NCBI RefSeq assembly: GCF_000002235.5
Contig: NW_022145609.1
Location: 38,808,630-38,872,629, forward strand
Length of the DNA stretch: 64,000 nt
Direction: 5' to 3'
Source: Strongylocentrotus purpuratus
Taxonomy: Eukaryota; Echinodermata; Echinoidea; Camarodonta; Strongylocentrotidae
Shown in pieces: positions 34,113-47,300 of this stretch. Below the pieces are notes generated by a model. It was not told the DNA's origin, did not search any database, and saw only the letters and a list, made by a program, of their open reading frames with translations. Each line of letters opens with the position of its first letter. The stretch's first letter is position 1. The position numbers and the translations under genes are program-made.

Positions 34113-35600
34113 TTTAACTCAAGAGTAGTCCATCTCTATGAATATGAGCCATTCTTTTAGTTGGTTTAGTTCAGAAATATAGTCTTCTATTTTACTTTCG
34201 ATTCTAGGATATACATGTGAAGTAAAATCAGATAGATACATATACCTCTTTATATAATTGGTGCATTTTATTGCGTCTTTATCTTTAATCCTACCAGCCA
34301 TGCTCCCTTATGCATAGCATTTCTTTTGTGAATTGACAAAATTATATAGTGCCTTGTTTCTTAGCCGAAGAAGTTGTGTTTGATATAATACTTTTTTTAG
34401 GTTATAGTTCTATATAATTATGCATTATGTATCACTATTATGACAGTTGCTCGAGGAGCAATATAGGAATTAAATTGTTTAGAATAGATACATGTACCTT
34501 ACCTGTAGGAATGTGACCAATTTCTAGCCATGAAAGGGAAGTTAGAGATACATTATGAAGTGGACATATATTTTTTGTAATAGATTTTTTTTTAGGGGCT
34601 TGTATGCAAAAAAGAATTTTTTAATTTTTTTTTAATACAACTATTATAGTTAGTACATTTATTGTGATTTCGATGGATTATTTATGTTTTTTAAGCTGTG
34701 ATTGTGCGACTGGGATAGAATTCTGAGGGTTTACTAATATACTGCCGATATACTGACAATGTAGATAGCACTATAGCCATGGTGATTATTTGTGTACATA
34801 CAATTGAGAAATATATATGCATACATGTATATGATGGTATGTTTTTTATTGTAAGTTTGTAAACTAAAGTAAATAGATGACTTTTGTATCAATTTATCTC
34901 AACTTGCTTGTACAGAAAATCCCAAACTTTTTTTTCCAGAAAGGAATAAATGCAAACATTAAGAAAAAAAATGGAGGTTAATTTGTCTGTGTGCGATTTG
35001 TTTAATGATGAGTCCCTTTTAATAATGTTAATAATAATGGGATTTATAGAGGATACAAGGCCCGGAAGGACCCTTAGTCTAAGGACAAATTAAGAATTGT
35101 AGAGGTTTGTTTTTGAATGATTTTTTAACACTTCTTTTGCTCAGAAATGCAGGGATTTGTTCCATAGGCGTGGGATAACGGATTGAAAGGAATTGAAACT
35201 GGTCTGTTTAGTGGATTTGAGAACAAGAACGAGAAGGAGCTGATGTAGATCGATGAGAATGTGATGTTCTCTCAGTTGCTGAGTGAAAGAGTGAGGAGAT
35301 GTTAAGAGGAAGTGTATGGTTGACAAAGATTGGAAAGTTTGGATGAGTATGGGGTTATTCTCTCAGTAACTGGAAGTGAGTGTAGTTTGTTTAACAATGG
35401 GGCATCATAGGACCACTTCGGTTTTGACACTTTGTCGGCCGGGTGGCAGAAGGGCGTTAGCGCGCGAGCGACTCGAAAACTACTTTTCTAATTATTCGCA
35501 TTTAAATATTTGTTTTATATTTATACTGCTTTCTGTCCCGGATAATTGGTTTAAAACACAAAAGACTAATAGAAATGTTGTAGTAGAACACGACCACAAT
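34113..35600. other. unassigned intergenic sequence
   Basis: AT-rich. 'ggaataaatgcaaac' near 34943 could be a polyadenylation signal for ANKRD13C, but this is only a motif match. Confidence 0.35.
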
Positions 35601-35602
35601 TA

Positions 35603-35890
35603 AAAGACCACCTGTCTACAAAGACCACAATTTTTGTTTCCCTTGAAAATGGTTTATCATTGAAACATGTACTAAAAGAACCTGTCTTCAAAGACCACAT
35701 TTTTTGTTTCCCTTGAAAATGGTTTCTCGTCGAAACATGTACTAAAGGAACCTGTCTTCAAAGACCACCTGCCTACAAAGACCACTTTTTGTGTTTCCCT
35801 TGAAAATGGTTTCTCATTGAATCATGAACTAAATGAACCTGTCTACAAAGACCACCTGTCTACAAAGACCACTTTTTGTGTTTCCCTTGG
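35603..35890 (+). repeat. ~75-95 bp tandem repeat, about four units
   Basis: Units share 'tttcccttgaaaatggttt' and 'cctgtcttcaaagaccac'. They begin near 35628, 35706 and 35796, with a partial unit to 35890. Unit length varies because 'ctgtctacaaagaccac' is itself sometimes doubled. Confidence 0.85.
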
Positions 35891-36968
35891 GCGGTCGCTA
35901 CAGACAGGTTTGACTGTATCTTGATTCAAGTACCCTCTGGTGTGATTTAGATTGGAAATTTGCCAGTTGAGGGAACAACACAAGGAGGGGACATGGTCAG
36001 ACATTCTCACTTCCCTATTGAGCACTACACCGAAAGATGTATATGGGACTACACCCAGGTTCCTGACTGTAGGAAATGGTGATGTTTTCAGTGATCATCA
36101 ATAGAAAATCAGAGGTCATTGAGCCGATTCGAATGATTAGGTGATGCAGCACTGAAAAACACTGTTTTGTCAGAATTCAACTTTAATTGATTACTAACAA
36201 GCCATGACAAGTAAAAAAGGTTAGTCATTTTAGAGAGATATTTTACAAATATCATTGTTCAAGGACTATTCACAAGCAGAATTCCAGATGACGTGATATT
36301 AACTCTGGTGACAGTTTATCTCAACTTCATTTTGTTAAAGAGGAATCCAACCCTAATAGCGAACTACTCTAAAAGAAAGCAGACAGGATAAAGTTTGAAT
36401 CAAATCGGTCAAAAAATACAGTTATGAGTCTTTGAAAGTTGTTTGGCCCAATTGGTACTGTCACTGTGATAAAGTACTGGACAACTTTTCCATTTGTGTT
36501 TACACGCAAAATTACTAAAAAGAAGCTTTGAAAATATGCTATGTCAAGTAGTACCCCCAAGGGAGAAGGCGAAAACAAAAATTATGGTATTTTTGTACAT
36601 GACAAACTGAAGAGTTATCCGCGACTACTTCACAATCCAGTAACCAAATTGCTGATTTGAGGTTTGTATAGCTTTAGTGATCTCACATTTCAAAAACTCA
36701 TAACTTTATTATTCTGTTCTCTTATTTTTCTGCTTTTATTCAAACTAAATCATTTAGATGGATTGCTTTATTCATACTGGATTAGTGTTCAGGTTTTATT
36801 GTTAGCAGTCCAATTTGTAGCATGTTGACTTATGAGCAATCGTCACCACAGCATTTGTTGTAGAGCCTCCACAACTTAACTGATTTCTTTAGTTAATAAT
36901 AATGAATGGCAAGAATCTACCGCTGATTTAGTTTTCTTTCTTAAATTTCAAGTAAAAAATATCAATAT
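35891..36968. other. unassigned intergenic sequence
   Basis: No gene recognised. Open frames under 75 codons only. Confidence 0.35.
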
Positions 36969-36969
36969 A

Positions 36970-37165
36970 CCGGTGTGTTGGCTCAGTCAGTAGAGCGTCC
37001 GCCTCACAACCGGGAGATCGTGGGTTCGAACCCCGCCGCGTCATACCAAAAGACATTAAAAGACAGGATTTGCTGCTACCTTGTTTGGTGTTCAACAATA
37101 AGGGGTAGAGCAATGTCGATCTGGCGCTGCTCAGTGGCTGCCGGGCCCACGATAAATTGGGCAAA
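36970..37165 (+). mobile_element. tRNA-derived SINE
   Basis: Internal Pol III promoter boxes are visible: box A 'tggctcagtcagtagagc' and box B 'ggttcgaacccc', about 30 bp apart. They are followed by a non-tRNA body ending near 'gataaattgggcaaaaag'. The head does not fold into a full cloverleaf, so this is not a functional tRNA gene. Confidence 0.75.
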
Positions 37166-40100
37166 AAGAATTTCCATTTTCGGTTTAACTTAGTAAAATT
37201 TGGAGTGGACTTAAGAGATTATTTTTATTATACAATAATTGTATTGAATACAGGACAGGAAGAATTAAACAAGAAAGAGATCATAAATGTGACTTTAATG
37301 AAATTTATTGTTGGGTTTCAAACACTGAATCAATCATCATTACTATACTACATGGATTTAAAATTATTTAAAAAAAAACAATTGAAGAATTTGACCATTT
37401 TACGTGAACTACATTCATCCTCTTTTTTAAAAAACATCAAATTTGAAACTTTAAATACATTCAATGAATTTTCATTTTTCAAACTTTTTTTGCACATGAA
37501 GTAATCAATTAAACAATGTTTTTTGTGCTCTAACAGGTAAAAAGGCATAAATATTACATTAGGATGGGCGAGATGACTTCACAAGGCGGATGTAAATTGA
37601 CGTACATCAACTTCATTTCACAGCGTTAACATCCTTCTAGGGTTCAAAGGTTGATTTTAATACCTCGTGTTTGGAGCCAGAAGGGCATTAACGTACAAAA
37701 ATCTGTCTGTCAGCATAAGGAAATTCAAATCTTACAATTTTTTTAAAAGCCAATCAGAAAAAAATCACTGCGGATGAAAGTCGATTTTCGTCTACACTAA
37801 CACTTATAGTACTATTCCATCGTTAAAAATCACAAAGCATAGCACATCTATTTACAACTTCTACTTTAGTACCGTACATGAATATAGAACAATTACGAAT
37901 TGCATATCAATCGTAACATACATTACATTGAGGTGAGGAATAAGAAAAACATGAAATGGAACACAATAAAATTGGAATAATTCTTCTGTCATATACTTCA
38001 ACTCTCCGTACCTCTATCGTATACAAAATATTTCTTTTATCTCCAAAATTCATTCACATCTAAAAATCAACTGCAACTTTAAAGCGGGAAACTTGATAAG
38101 ACTCTTCCCAAGGCACTTTCCTGTGTCAAACACATTTCAACACCAAACACTTATTGTACACCCTCCCTCCACATATCTACACTGTGCAGTAACACCAAAT
38201 TAGCACCTTCTTGTATAAAACACCTTCAACCTGTACACCCGACCACAATGTTACCCTTTCTAATGACAGAAACATTCTCCTTGCCAATTTTCTTTCGGCC
38301 TCCCTCCCGCAGTTTCCTTAAATTTGAAAAGAGAATGTTGTCTTGTGCGTTTAAGACCGTGTTAAAATAGAGGTGAACAGAAAAGAATTAGAATAAGTGC
38401 TGCACAATTGCACCTTGGTTGTAGAAATTTCTTTTTTTTTAAATGCTACACACATGCCAAGAACCCCAAAGCTATAGGGCCTCTTCCATAAAAGTTTGGT
38501 TAAGTGCAATGCAAAAATATCCAGACAGGTTAAAGTTGCGTTAAATTTCTGCCTTGCATTTAGACGTAATTCTTTTAAAACAGAAGCCCACGATGATAAA
38601 AAAGCATCTCATATACCGTAGATCTCATCTGTCCTTTTCATATTGAGAATTTTTACATAATTTGAGGTAGAAAGCAAAGGTTGAAAATGCACGGTTGCAG
38701 ATACAAGTACATAAACTATGGTGTAAAATGAAATTTTGGATACATTCATTTCAGTTTAACCTTTTGATTCTCAATATAGTAATTACACATAGATTAATGG
38801 TTATACAAGCAAGGTATGGCCCAAATGAACAGATACAGCAGAAGTTCTTGACGCCTTTGTATACAACTGCATGATACTATAGATATTAATGTACAAGTTT
38901 AACCTAGCTATCGATCTAGGCAGTTTCAGTGTATGCATGTAGCAGCAGCACTCGATCACTGTCTGTGATTTTAACCTCAATTCTAGCTATTTTATCTAAA
39001 GGAGGTAAAATGTTTTTAATGATGTACAAATGATTTGTATTCACACTGCGCACAGGTTTTATATGATACATGACAATTTTTAAATCTTTTTCCAATAGCG
39101 TCTTTGTTTAGCTGCTTGCAAAAAATGAAGTACTACCGGTATCTAACCGAGAGGGAAAATTTATATTGTCCAATTTCGTACTTGATGTCGATTCATGGAG
39201 GATAATAGCACTTCAGCAGGCTCAAAACTGCACACTGTTCATCTGAGGGAATATTCATTGCTTGTTTGCCTACAAATGTCCATTCAAAGAGGATAAAAGC
39301 AAAGACATTCCTTTCTCATATGTGCTACATGTACATTCAGAGTCACATTGTGATTGTATTTGATTCAAAGTTTAATTATATTTTTTAGAAGCATGAAGCA
39401 TCAAGCTACCAATTAGATCAATTACCTTTCAAATTTTGAACAAGAACCATATCAGCTTCCCCAGTACGTGGTACTTTGCACTACTATTTACAGATAAAAA
39501 CACTAACATTTCAAAAAAGGTACATAATATATTTAAACATTAATGTAAGTACATTTGATTCAATGCACCCGTTTTGGCAAAATTGAGGAGAAATATTCAA
39601 GAAATAAATAAAGTGCATGACCCCACTTAAGAAAAAGGGACCTTCCCTCTAAATATTGGGGTGGACAAATTGAGATCTTGTATTGTTAAGATCTAACGCA
39701 TGTTTGTATCACTTGCAAGTTGTCTGAAATTATCTTCAAAATACACTTATACGTGAAAATATTGTTGTACATTTCAATATTTCTTTGCCCAAACCCAGCC
39801 AAAGTATGTCTCAGAATGTTAAGGTACAAACAATGATGGGAATGTGAAAACCAAATCAATCTCAGATCAAAGTACTCTGAAATGGTTAAAATGTGGTATT
39901 CGGTGAAGTGAATACATTATAAAACCACCAAATTTGTGGATGAAATTATTCCTTCTCCAATCACACCCTACACTTAACACAAACGCGGCAGTTGGAAATT
40001 TGAGCTACGCGACAGGGAGGTACTGATGCAGCAATGTTATTTACAAGAACAAAGTTTGACATTTACAGAGGTGAATGAACAGAAAATAAAGTTATAAAAC

Positions 40101-41207
40101 GAACACAGATATTCAAAGGGAAGACGAGACAAATGAAAAAAAATGGCTCCTTTCCTGACAAGAGCCACAAACTCCTATCACCTATCCCAGAGTTAACACA
40201 CCTCTAAATCTTAATAGGCGAGTGAACATCCAATACAACACTGAGCCAAACAAGTGTGACCGATGGTAAATTAAATGTTTATCGCAAGCTAGACATGGAA
40301 GACGAGGCATAAGTGGAAGAAAATATGACGCGACAGAGACGCCCGGAGCACGACTGCTTTCGGGAGGTGACGAGGACGAGCGTCACAAATTCTATGAATG
40401 GTTTTCTGAGCAGAAATGATGAAAACGGTGAGTTTCATATACAACGGTTGATGCTAAGGCAGCTGCGATACTTTTATAAAGTTACGATCATGCCATGAAA
40501 TGAAGGACGAGCACATTCCTTCTACAAATGCTTTCAAGCCAATTAGCATTTTTTCCACACTGACTATGAAGTCAACATTGAGCCATTATGAGTTAAGACT
40601 GAATAAAATCTCCATGAGGGAATCCAAATCACATAAATATATATATATATATATTCTTTTTATGCAGGCAAAACTTTTTAGCATGTAAATGCCATTTTGT
40701 TCGAATACTAAGTATAACGATGATAACTCTGATGAAGATATGATTCACAAATGTTTACAAACTCTTGATGAAGCATTTGTATTAGTTCCGCTGTGCAGAG
40801 CGCCTCTCTAAAAAAGCTTTGTCCATTTTGACTGACGATTTTTTTTATGCAACGAGGTAAATAGAATTCAAGATAAACAGCACCATCACAATCTAAAACT
40901 CTTCCCTTGATTAATTTGAAAGCGGTTATCTTTAACTATACCTGCAGATTTCATGTATGTATATTGACATCATGGCTATCACAATTATAACATTTTATGT
41001 TGTTGAAAGCATTGTTTACAAGCAAACATCACATTCCTAGCCAAACTTTTTTGAAACTTTACCACTGTGAAACATGGATGAAAACACGGAAATTCTCAAA
41101 AGTCAAGTTTGTTGCGCTGTCACATTTCAGTTTATTGAATGTGTCATTGTCTGATTATTTTGATCAAGGAAAGAGTATGAGATGTATTAGATGGAAGAGA
41201 CGGTTGC
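37166..41207 (-). other. repeat-poor block, probably the long 3' UTR of UHRF1
   Basis: About 4 kb lies immediately downstream of the UHRF1 stop with no transposon ends, no SINE and no open frame of interest, unlike everything around it. Polyadenylation hexamers on - (seen as 'tttatt' on +) occur near 37226 and 37300, just where repeats resume. A long 3' UTR is the inference. Confidence 0.4.
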
Positions 41208-41354
41208 CTAGCGACCAGCATCATAACCAGGGAACACATCAAGGAGGATGGCCTGCAGGTTCTTGTTGTAGCTCAAGCTGTATCCTTTCCCCAGGTCGTA
41301 GCGGCAATGCGGGCAGGAAAAGATCTCTGCCTTGAAGGAACGCTGGATGCAACT
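41208..41354 (-). CDS. UHRF1: UHRF1 last exon: second half of RING and C-terminus
   Basis: Acceptor (on -) 'cttcatcag'. It encodes [20 protein letters not shown] then [14 protein letters not shown] and ends [11 protein letters not shown]. The CPHC pair supplies the last zinc ligands of the RING. Length is 48 codons plus stop. Confidence 0.96.
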   Translation of the reverse strand, partial: SCIQRSFKAEIFSCPHCRYDLGKGYSLSYNKNLQAILLDVFPGYDAGR

Positions 41355-44300
41355 CTGATGAAGAGAGGATTAAAGACAACAGAAATATACATATTTTGAA
41401 TTAACGTTACTTGATTGCAAGATGCCTGCCTTATCTCTTCCAGATATTTGTGATTAAGGTTATTCATGTACTTATATCTCTCTTGATTTTAATGTGTTGG
41501 TACCTATGTTACCACTCGGCTTTCTCAGCCAAACGAGCAGATCTAAATAGTTTACTTAACATTCAATGGAGGATTAAGGTTTCAGTGGATAAACCAGACC
41601 CCCCCCCCAAAAAAAAAAAGGGACACGAGTCTCTCCTTGGTGTTATATAAACAAGAAACAGAGCTTACATTAGTCCAACTCGAAGATCTTTACCATTTTG
41701 AAGTGGGATCTCCTTCTATTTCATGTGATGATAACTTTACATCATACCGTATTTGCCGGCGTAAAGGTCGCAGTATTTTTGGAAGAGACTAGATGGAACT
41801 TCAACTGCGCGCAGTCGAAATGATGCCTCCGTCATAGAGCAATTTTACAAACAAAAACAGAAGAAATTTTTCAAATTCAAGTTCAATTGTAATCCATTAA
41901 CAGTTTCTCAGAATATCGTGATTACAAGCAATTTCTCATATACATATATGACCCTTTGATCTTTGACCTCATGACCCTAACATCTACTCAGTTCATTGGC
42001 TCTACAAGATGTCCCGAGTTAAATAGTAATCCATTTGTCAGTTCTAATGAGAATGCGTTCACGAGCTATTTTTGCATACATAATGAGCCGCATGACCTTT
42101 GACCTTGACCTTATGACCCCAAAATCTAATCAGTTCATCGGCTCTGCAAGTAACATACATGACCTAATTTTGGCAGGAATCCATCAATCGGTTCTTCAGA
42201 TAACGCGATCACGAGCTGTTTTTGCATACATAATGAGCCCTGTGACCTTTGACCTTTAAACTCGTGACCCCAAAATCTAATCAGTTCATCAGCTCTGCAA
42301 GATACATACATGACCAAAGTTTGGCAGGAATCCATCAATCGGTTCTTCAGATAACGCGATCACGAGCTGTTTTTGCATACATAATGAGCCCTGTGACCTT
42401 TGACCTTTGAACTCGTGACCCCAAAATCTAATCAGTTCATCGGCTCTGCAAGATACATACATGACCAAAGTTTGGCAGGAATCCATCAATCGGTTCTTCA
42501 GATAACGCGATCACGAGAACGGGACGTACGGACGGACGGACGTACGGACGGACGTACGGACGGACGGACGTACGGACGGACAACCCGAAAACATGATGCC
42601 TCCGGCACCACCTTCGGTGGCGGAGGCATAAAAAATAAATGAAAGTCAAAACCAGCACGAATTTGCACATATGGGACTATGAACAGTAAAATAACTATAC
42701 CACAGGACATTTCCACACATCTTACCAACAATTTTATCTTGCATTGTTGACATGAAGATGCAAATAAACTTCCTAAAACAACATTTGCCAATAGATCTTG
42801 ATCTAAGTTCGTGCCAATGCATTGCAAAAGTAAAGGAAGGGACCGTTTAACGGAGCTGCCGCGAAGCATCCATCCGAAGTCGCGATTTTGTTTTCCATTT
42901 CATGCACTTTCGCATTACACCGTACATTGTGGTAGGGGTATATATCGGACATCAAATCTGCCTGCGATCACTTTTTTAGCTAAACTTCCAGTAAATTATA
43001 AGAATATTAATGAATTTGGTATCAGTTTGTAAAAAAAAAATAGTGTTTTACGATAAAATTACGATTTTTCCTCTTTGAAATGTCAAAGTTGGGGTGCAGC
43101 CTATGCGGCGCTGCGGCCTTATCGCCGGCAAATACGGTACTCAACCGCAAAACAGAAGAATATTAGCACTCCTTTTTGTGCAATGGAATCATCCAAATGC
43201 GTTACTTCTGTGTACAACAGGACTCTTCCACTTTACAACAAGAGGGGTGGTTGTCTTACCTTGCAGAGGTTGTGTGAGCATGGTGTAGAGATGGGCTGAT
43301 AGACGACTTCTTGACAACAGATACATGTAAACTCATCCTCCACAGCCGTGATGAATTTCTGAAGAATAAAACAAGGAAATTCTCTTATTTGCACATTTGT
43401 GAAATACCGGTAGCAAACATTGTGGTTTGATTAATACCAAGTACTCATGTAGTGGAGTGGTTTAAGCACTTGACTTGAAATTCAAACGTCGTGGTTAGAT
43501 CCCCCACACAGCACTAGTGTACTTTGGCAAGGCATTAATCTACATTTGCCACTCAATACCCAAGAGAGAAATGGGGACCCAATAGGATGACGAAAGCATT
43601 TGCGTTAGTTATTGCCTAAGCCCTCACAGTGACCATATAGTGGGAATATTCCCCAGGGAGTGGAGATGGTGCATATTGTGCATGAACAAATCCAATGACC
43701 AGAGTAATAATATCTGTAAAGGGTTTAGAGACGGTATTCTGTATTAAGCACTATATAACTCCAGATTATGTTGTAAAATGGTGACTGGCTAGTATGCTCC
43801 TCGGTGGAATGAAAATGTGGAATTGTAATAGAATCCAATAAATGGGGTAAAAATCTACTGACAAGCACTTTGATCAGATGCCCTTTACTGGACTGTATCG
43901 AAGGAGTAGTAAGTCTATTTCACATTGAGATGCAGGTACACATTAGAATTAAGACCATACCATGGACTTAAACAAATACCAACTTATTTCAAATTGATCA
44001 CATCAAACAGTTGTGCTGTGTCAAAGGTAGAAAGTGCAAACATTTTGGTCACACCAATATTTTCATTTGCAAGAGACCTTTGTACCGGGAGGCGATATAG
44101 AGATGAATGCTACCGATAGAAACAAACCCATTACCTTTCCACTGTTACACTCTTCGATGATGGACTTCCACTGAGACTTGTTCTGTTCGTCTTCATCAAT
44201 CATCTTCCGTGTCTCTTTGCTCAGCTCAAACTTGGGCTTCTTCGGTGTTGGCTTTTGGGGTTCTTCTGAAAGAAAGCGTAAAGGCATGTAAGGCTCGAAA

Positions 44301-47300
44301 GAAAATGGGGGATTAGCTTCCCTGATGAACTTGAGGAAATCGCAAGAATGGGTTCAAGAAATCCTTGAAAACCTCTATTTTGTACCACTTAATGATTGCT
44401 TTTTTTTTAATCTCTTGTTTAATGATAAAACTATGTTCACTCTGCTACTCACCATCACTTAGGTCTTCTCAGTGCATATGTCACATACATTGCAGAAGCT
44501 AAAATATCATTTTCTCTTCAGAGCATCCCTATTTTAAAACATATTTTCATTTTCTAAACTCAGTTTAAATGTAAATTCAGGTACCGTTCCATTTGAAATG
44601 CTTAATCCCCTACCACTATAAATGAAGATTACATGAATCATGTTTCCTGAAATGCGAAACTCTGCAAAACCTTTACTAAGATTAAAACCTCCTACTGTAT
44701 ATCCCAACTAAATGCAAAATGTACGATACCCTACTAACTTTCATGGAGATTAAATTGAGCTATCATACCTTCTCTTTGCCTCTTCTTTCCTTTGCCCTTC
44801 TTTGATTTCTTTCCCTCCTCCTCCTCCTCTTCGTCATCTTCTGATAACCCTCTCTTCTCCTTCTCCTTCTCCTTCTCCTTCGCTGCTTCCTTGGCTGCCA
44901 TCACCTCAAGGTAACCATCGGGGTACTGCAAAATAAAAGAAAAGGACAGCGAAATAGATATAGTGGAGATGGAGCTACACTGAATGAATTGAAGGCAATC
45001 TTATCGTCTGGGCTTTTCAGGTGGCATCCCTGCCCTGAATATGTGCTTTGAGCGCAGCATGTACAAAGGTTCTAATGTACTAAATGATTAATTCTGTCAA
45101 ACATTGACCGACATTCTCTGAGTCACTGACATGTTTTCTTTGAATCTAATGAAACTAGGAGTTGAACTTTCAAAGGATTCCTTTCCGACCCCCCCCCCCC
45201 TCCCCTCCCCTCTCAAATCCACATCTACCATGTGACATATCCCTCAGTGCCTTCTAACCCAAGTCGTGTGCAACCTTTGAGTGACACTTACATGTAGTAC
45301 TCCATCGTCATGCCAACATCTGACAAACATCAAGAATTTGCATACACTTGCATACAACTGCTTTTCCTAAAGTGCGATCGGACTTCTTGAAAAGGGATCC
45401 CTCCAACCCCCACCCGCAATTAGAACAGTTTTGACTATTTGGAGATAAATTCCTTTTCCTTCAACACGTCGATCCCATCTCAGTCTCCTTATTCAAAAGG
45501 TCAAAGGGTAAAATAGTACTATGCTCACCTCGATCTCGAGTCCCAGTTCCTTGATCTTCTTCTTACCAGCCTTGCTCCAGGGGGCTGGGGAGGGGTCGTC
45601 TCTTCTGATCAGGTACCTCCATACCAGGAATCCACTCTTTCCTTTCTCAGGCCAGTACTTTACAATCTGTACAAACAGAAGACATATTTCCCATCAGTAA
45701 CCCTTATGCTGTATTGCGAGACATCTTTCTTATTATTTAGATATTAAAGGGATTGGGTATCGTTGTCTCGGATTCTGAAATAAAATCCTGGATTTAGCTC
45801 ATGCTGCAATCTTAATTGTAAACCTTTAGGTCAGTCAGAAATCCCATGACGTTTACAAGCCGATCACCCATCTGATTATCAAAGAAGGTATTTATGACTG
45901 GAGTTCGAAATTTCAAAAACCGTTTTCCCAACGCCTTTTATAACACTACAATCTATTGGGGGAAAAGAGTATGGTGAAACCTGTCACTTTTTTTAAACTT
46001 TTTTGAGGCACTTCATGATCATTTTGAAGCGCAATTATTTTAGGGCTTCAATATTACACCATATCACAGAAACGGATAACACGTAGGGCCATGCATCTCA
46101 GATTTGGCATTGTTAAACAATGCCTTTACAGGTAAAGACCAGTTATGGTCATGCGATTGCGTTGTGAAAGAAACATTGTGGAATCGATCAGAAAAGGTTG
46201 ATCATCTAGCAAATAAGTATTGGTGTGTATTGCAAGGTTCTGGAATCATCAAAATGATAAGAAATATGGCCCAGTCTTCGTAAAGTTACAAGCACTGTAC
46301 ACAGAAAGATGTATATGGGACTATACGCACACGTGTGCCACACATGCATTTATCTCTCACAGAACATGTAGATAAACTAATTTTCCAAATAAATTGAATA
46401 GTAGGCGGTTTCCCAGCAAAATTGTTATCATGTATTAGTCAAAACATATTCTTTCACATGATTGGTAATAAGAGCTTCCATTTCATTTTTTAAAATTGGG
46501 GCGTTTCCAATACTGGTCTTTACCTTTAATGTAATAATTTTGTTTTAAAGACACAAGCATTCTTAAAAGTGCACCACAGAACACTACACTTACCTTGTAA
46601 ATACCATCGTATCTGTTTCCATCTTCTGGTGCATACTTGGAGTGTTTGCGACCTTTGGCATTCCGAACAACCCTTACAGGCTTGCCGGCCTTCCAATCCT
46701 TGGCTTCGTTTCCTTTGACCTTGTCAGTGGGGGCGTTGCAATTACGTGCAAGGGCCCTGCAAATGAAAAGTTTCGAGAGATAGACATTGAAAAAGAGTAC
46801 ACCATCTTCAAAGTATAGTTTATAAATGAAGAGCTTAATTCCAAAAGGAGCTAAATCCACTTTTGATAAAAATTGAGTTATTGATATCGGAACATTGTTC
46901 ACTTATGCAAGGGTCACTCTGTGGCCTGGACCCACCCTCCTCAGAGGTCGCCAAATATCGACGTCGACTCGACGCCTAAGCCTGACCCTGACCTATTTGT
47001 TGTTGTAGTGAAGTCCTAACGTTCGTTTTTCTTCATTGGGTGAAGCTTTACTATACAAATTGATGAAATGTGTGAAGCTTTGACGAGTAATTTGTTTTTT
47101 CTGGTGATGTGACATCGAATCCAATCGGTCGCCTTGTTTGTTCAGGTGATGTGACATCGAAGCCACTACCGGTCGCGTCGAAAATATGTCGAAATCATGT
47201 CGAAATCGTGCGTTTCAAAACAACTATTTAATTTTTATTCCGGTCACTCATGCACTCGCATGATTCATCAAAACCGTTTAGCATTTCTCGCTCCGGTTAA

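Larger units (their letters stand above)
41814..42635 (+). mobile_element. pearl/HINE-like non-autonomous Helentron candidate
   Basis: The order is a 5' segment starting near 'tgatgcctccg', then a tandem array of a 154 bp unit (diverged unit from ~41939, good units from 42087, 42241 and 42395), then an ACGG/ACGT microsatellite (42518-42582), then a terminal hairpin (42597-42628). Tandem ~155-160 bp cores followed by a tetranucleotide microsatellite define pearl/Cv1 elements of bivalves, which are regarded as non-autonomous Helentrons. The sequence lies in the last UHRF1 intron. The identical open frames at 42135 and 42289 are simply the repeat. Confidence 0.65.

Noticed and set aside
42135..42489. 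Two identical 66-67 codon open frames offset by 154 bp
   Set aside because: They are the 154 bp tandem repeat, not duplicated genes.
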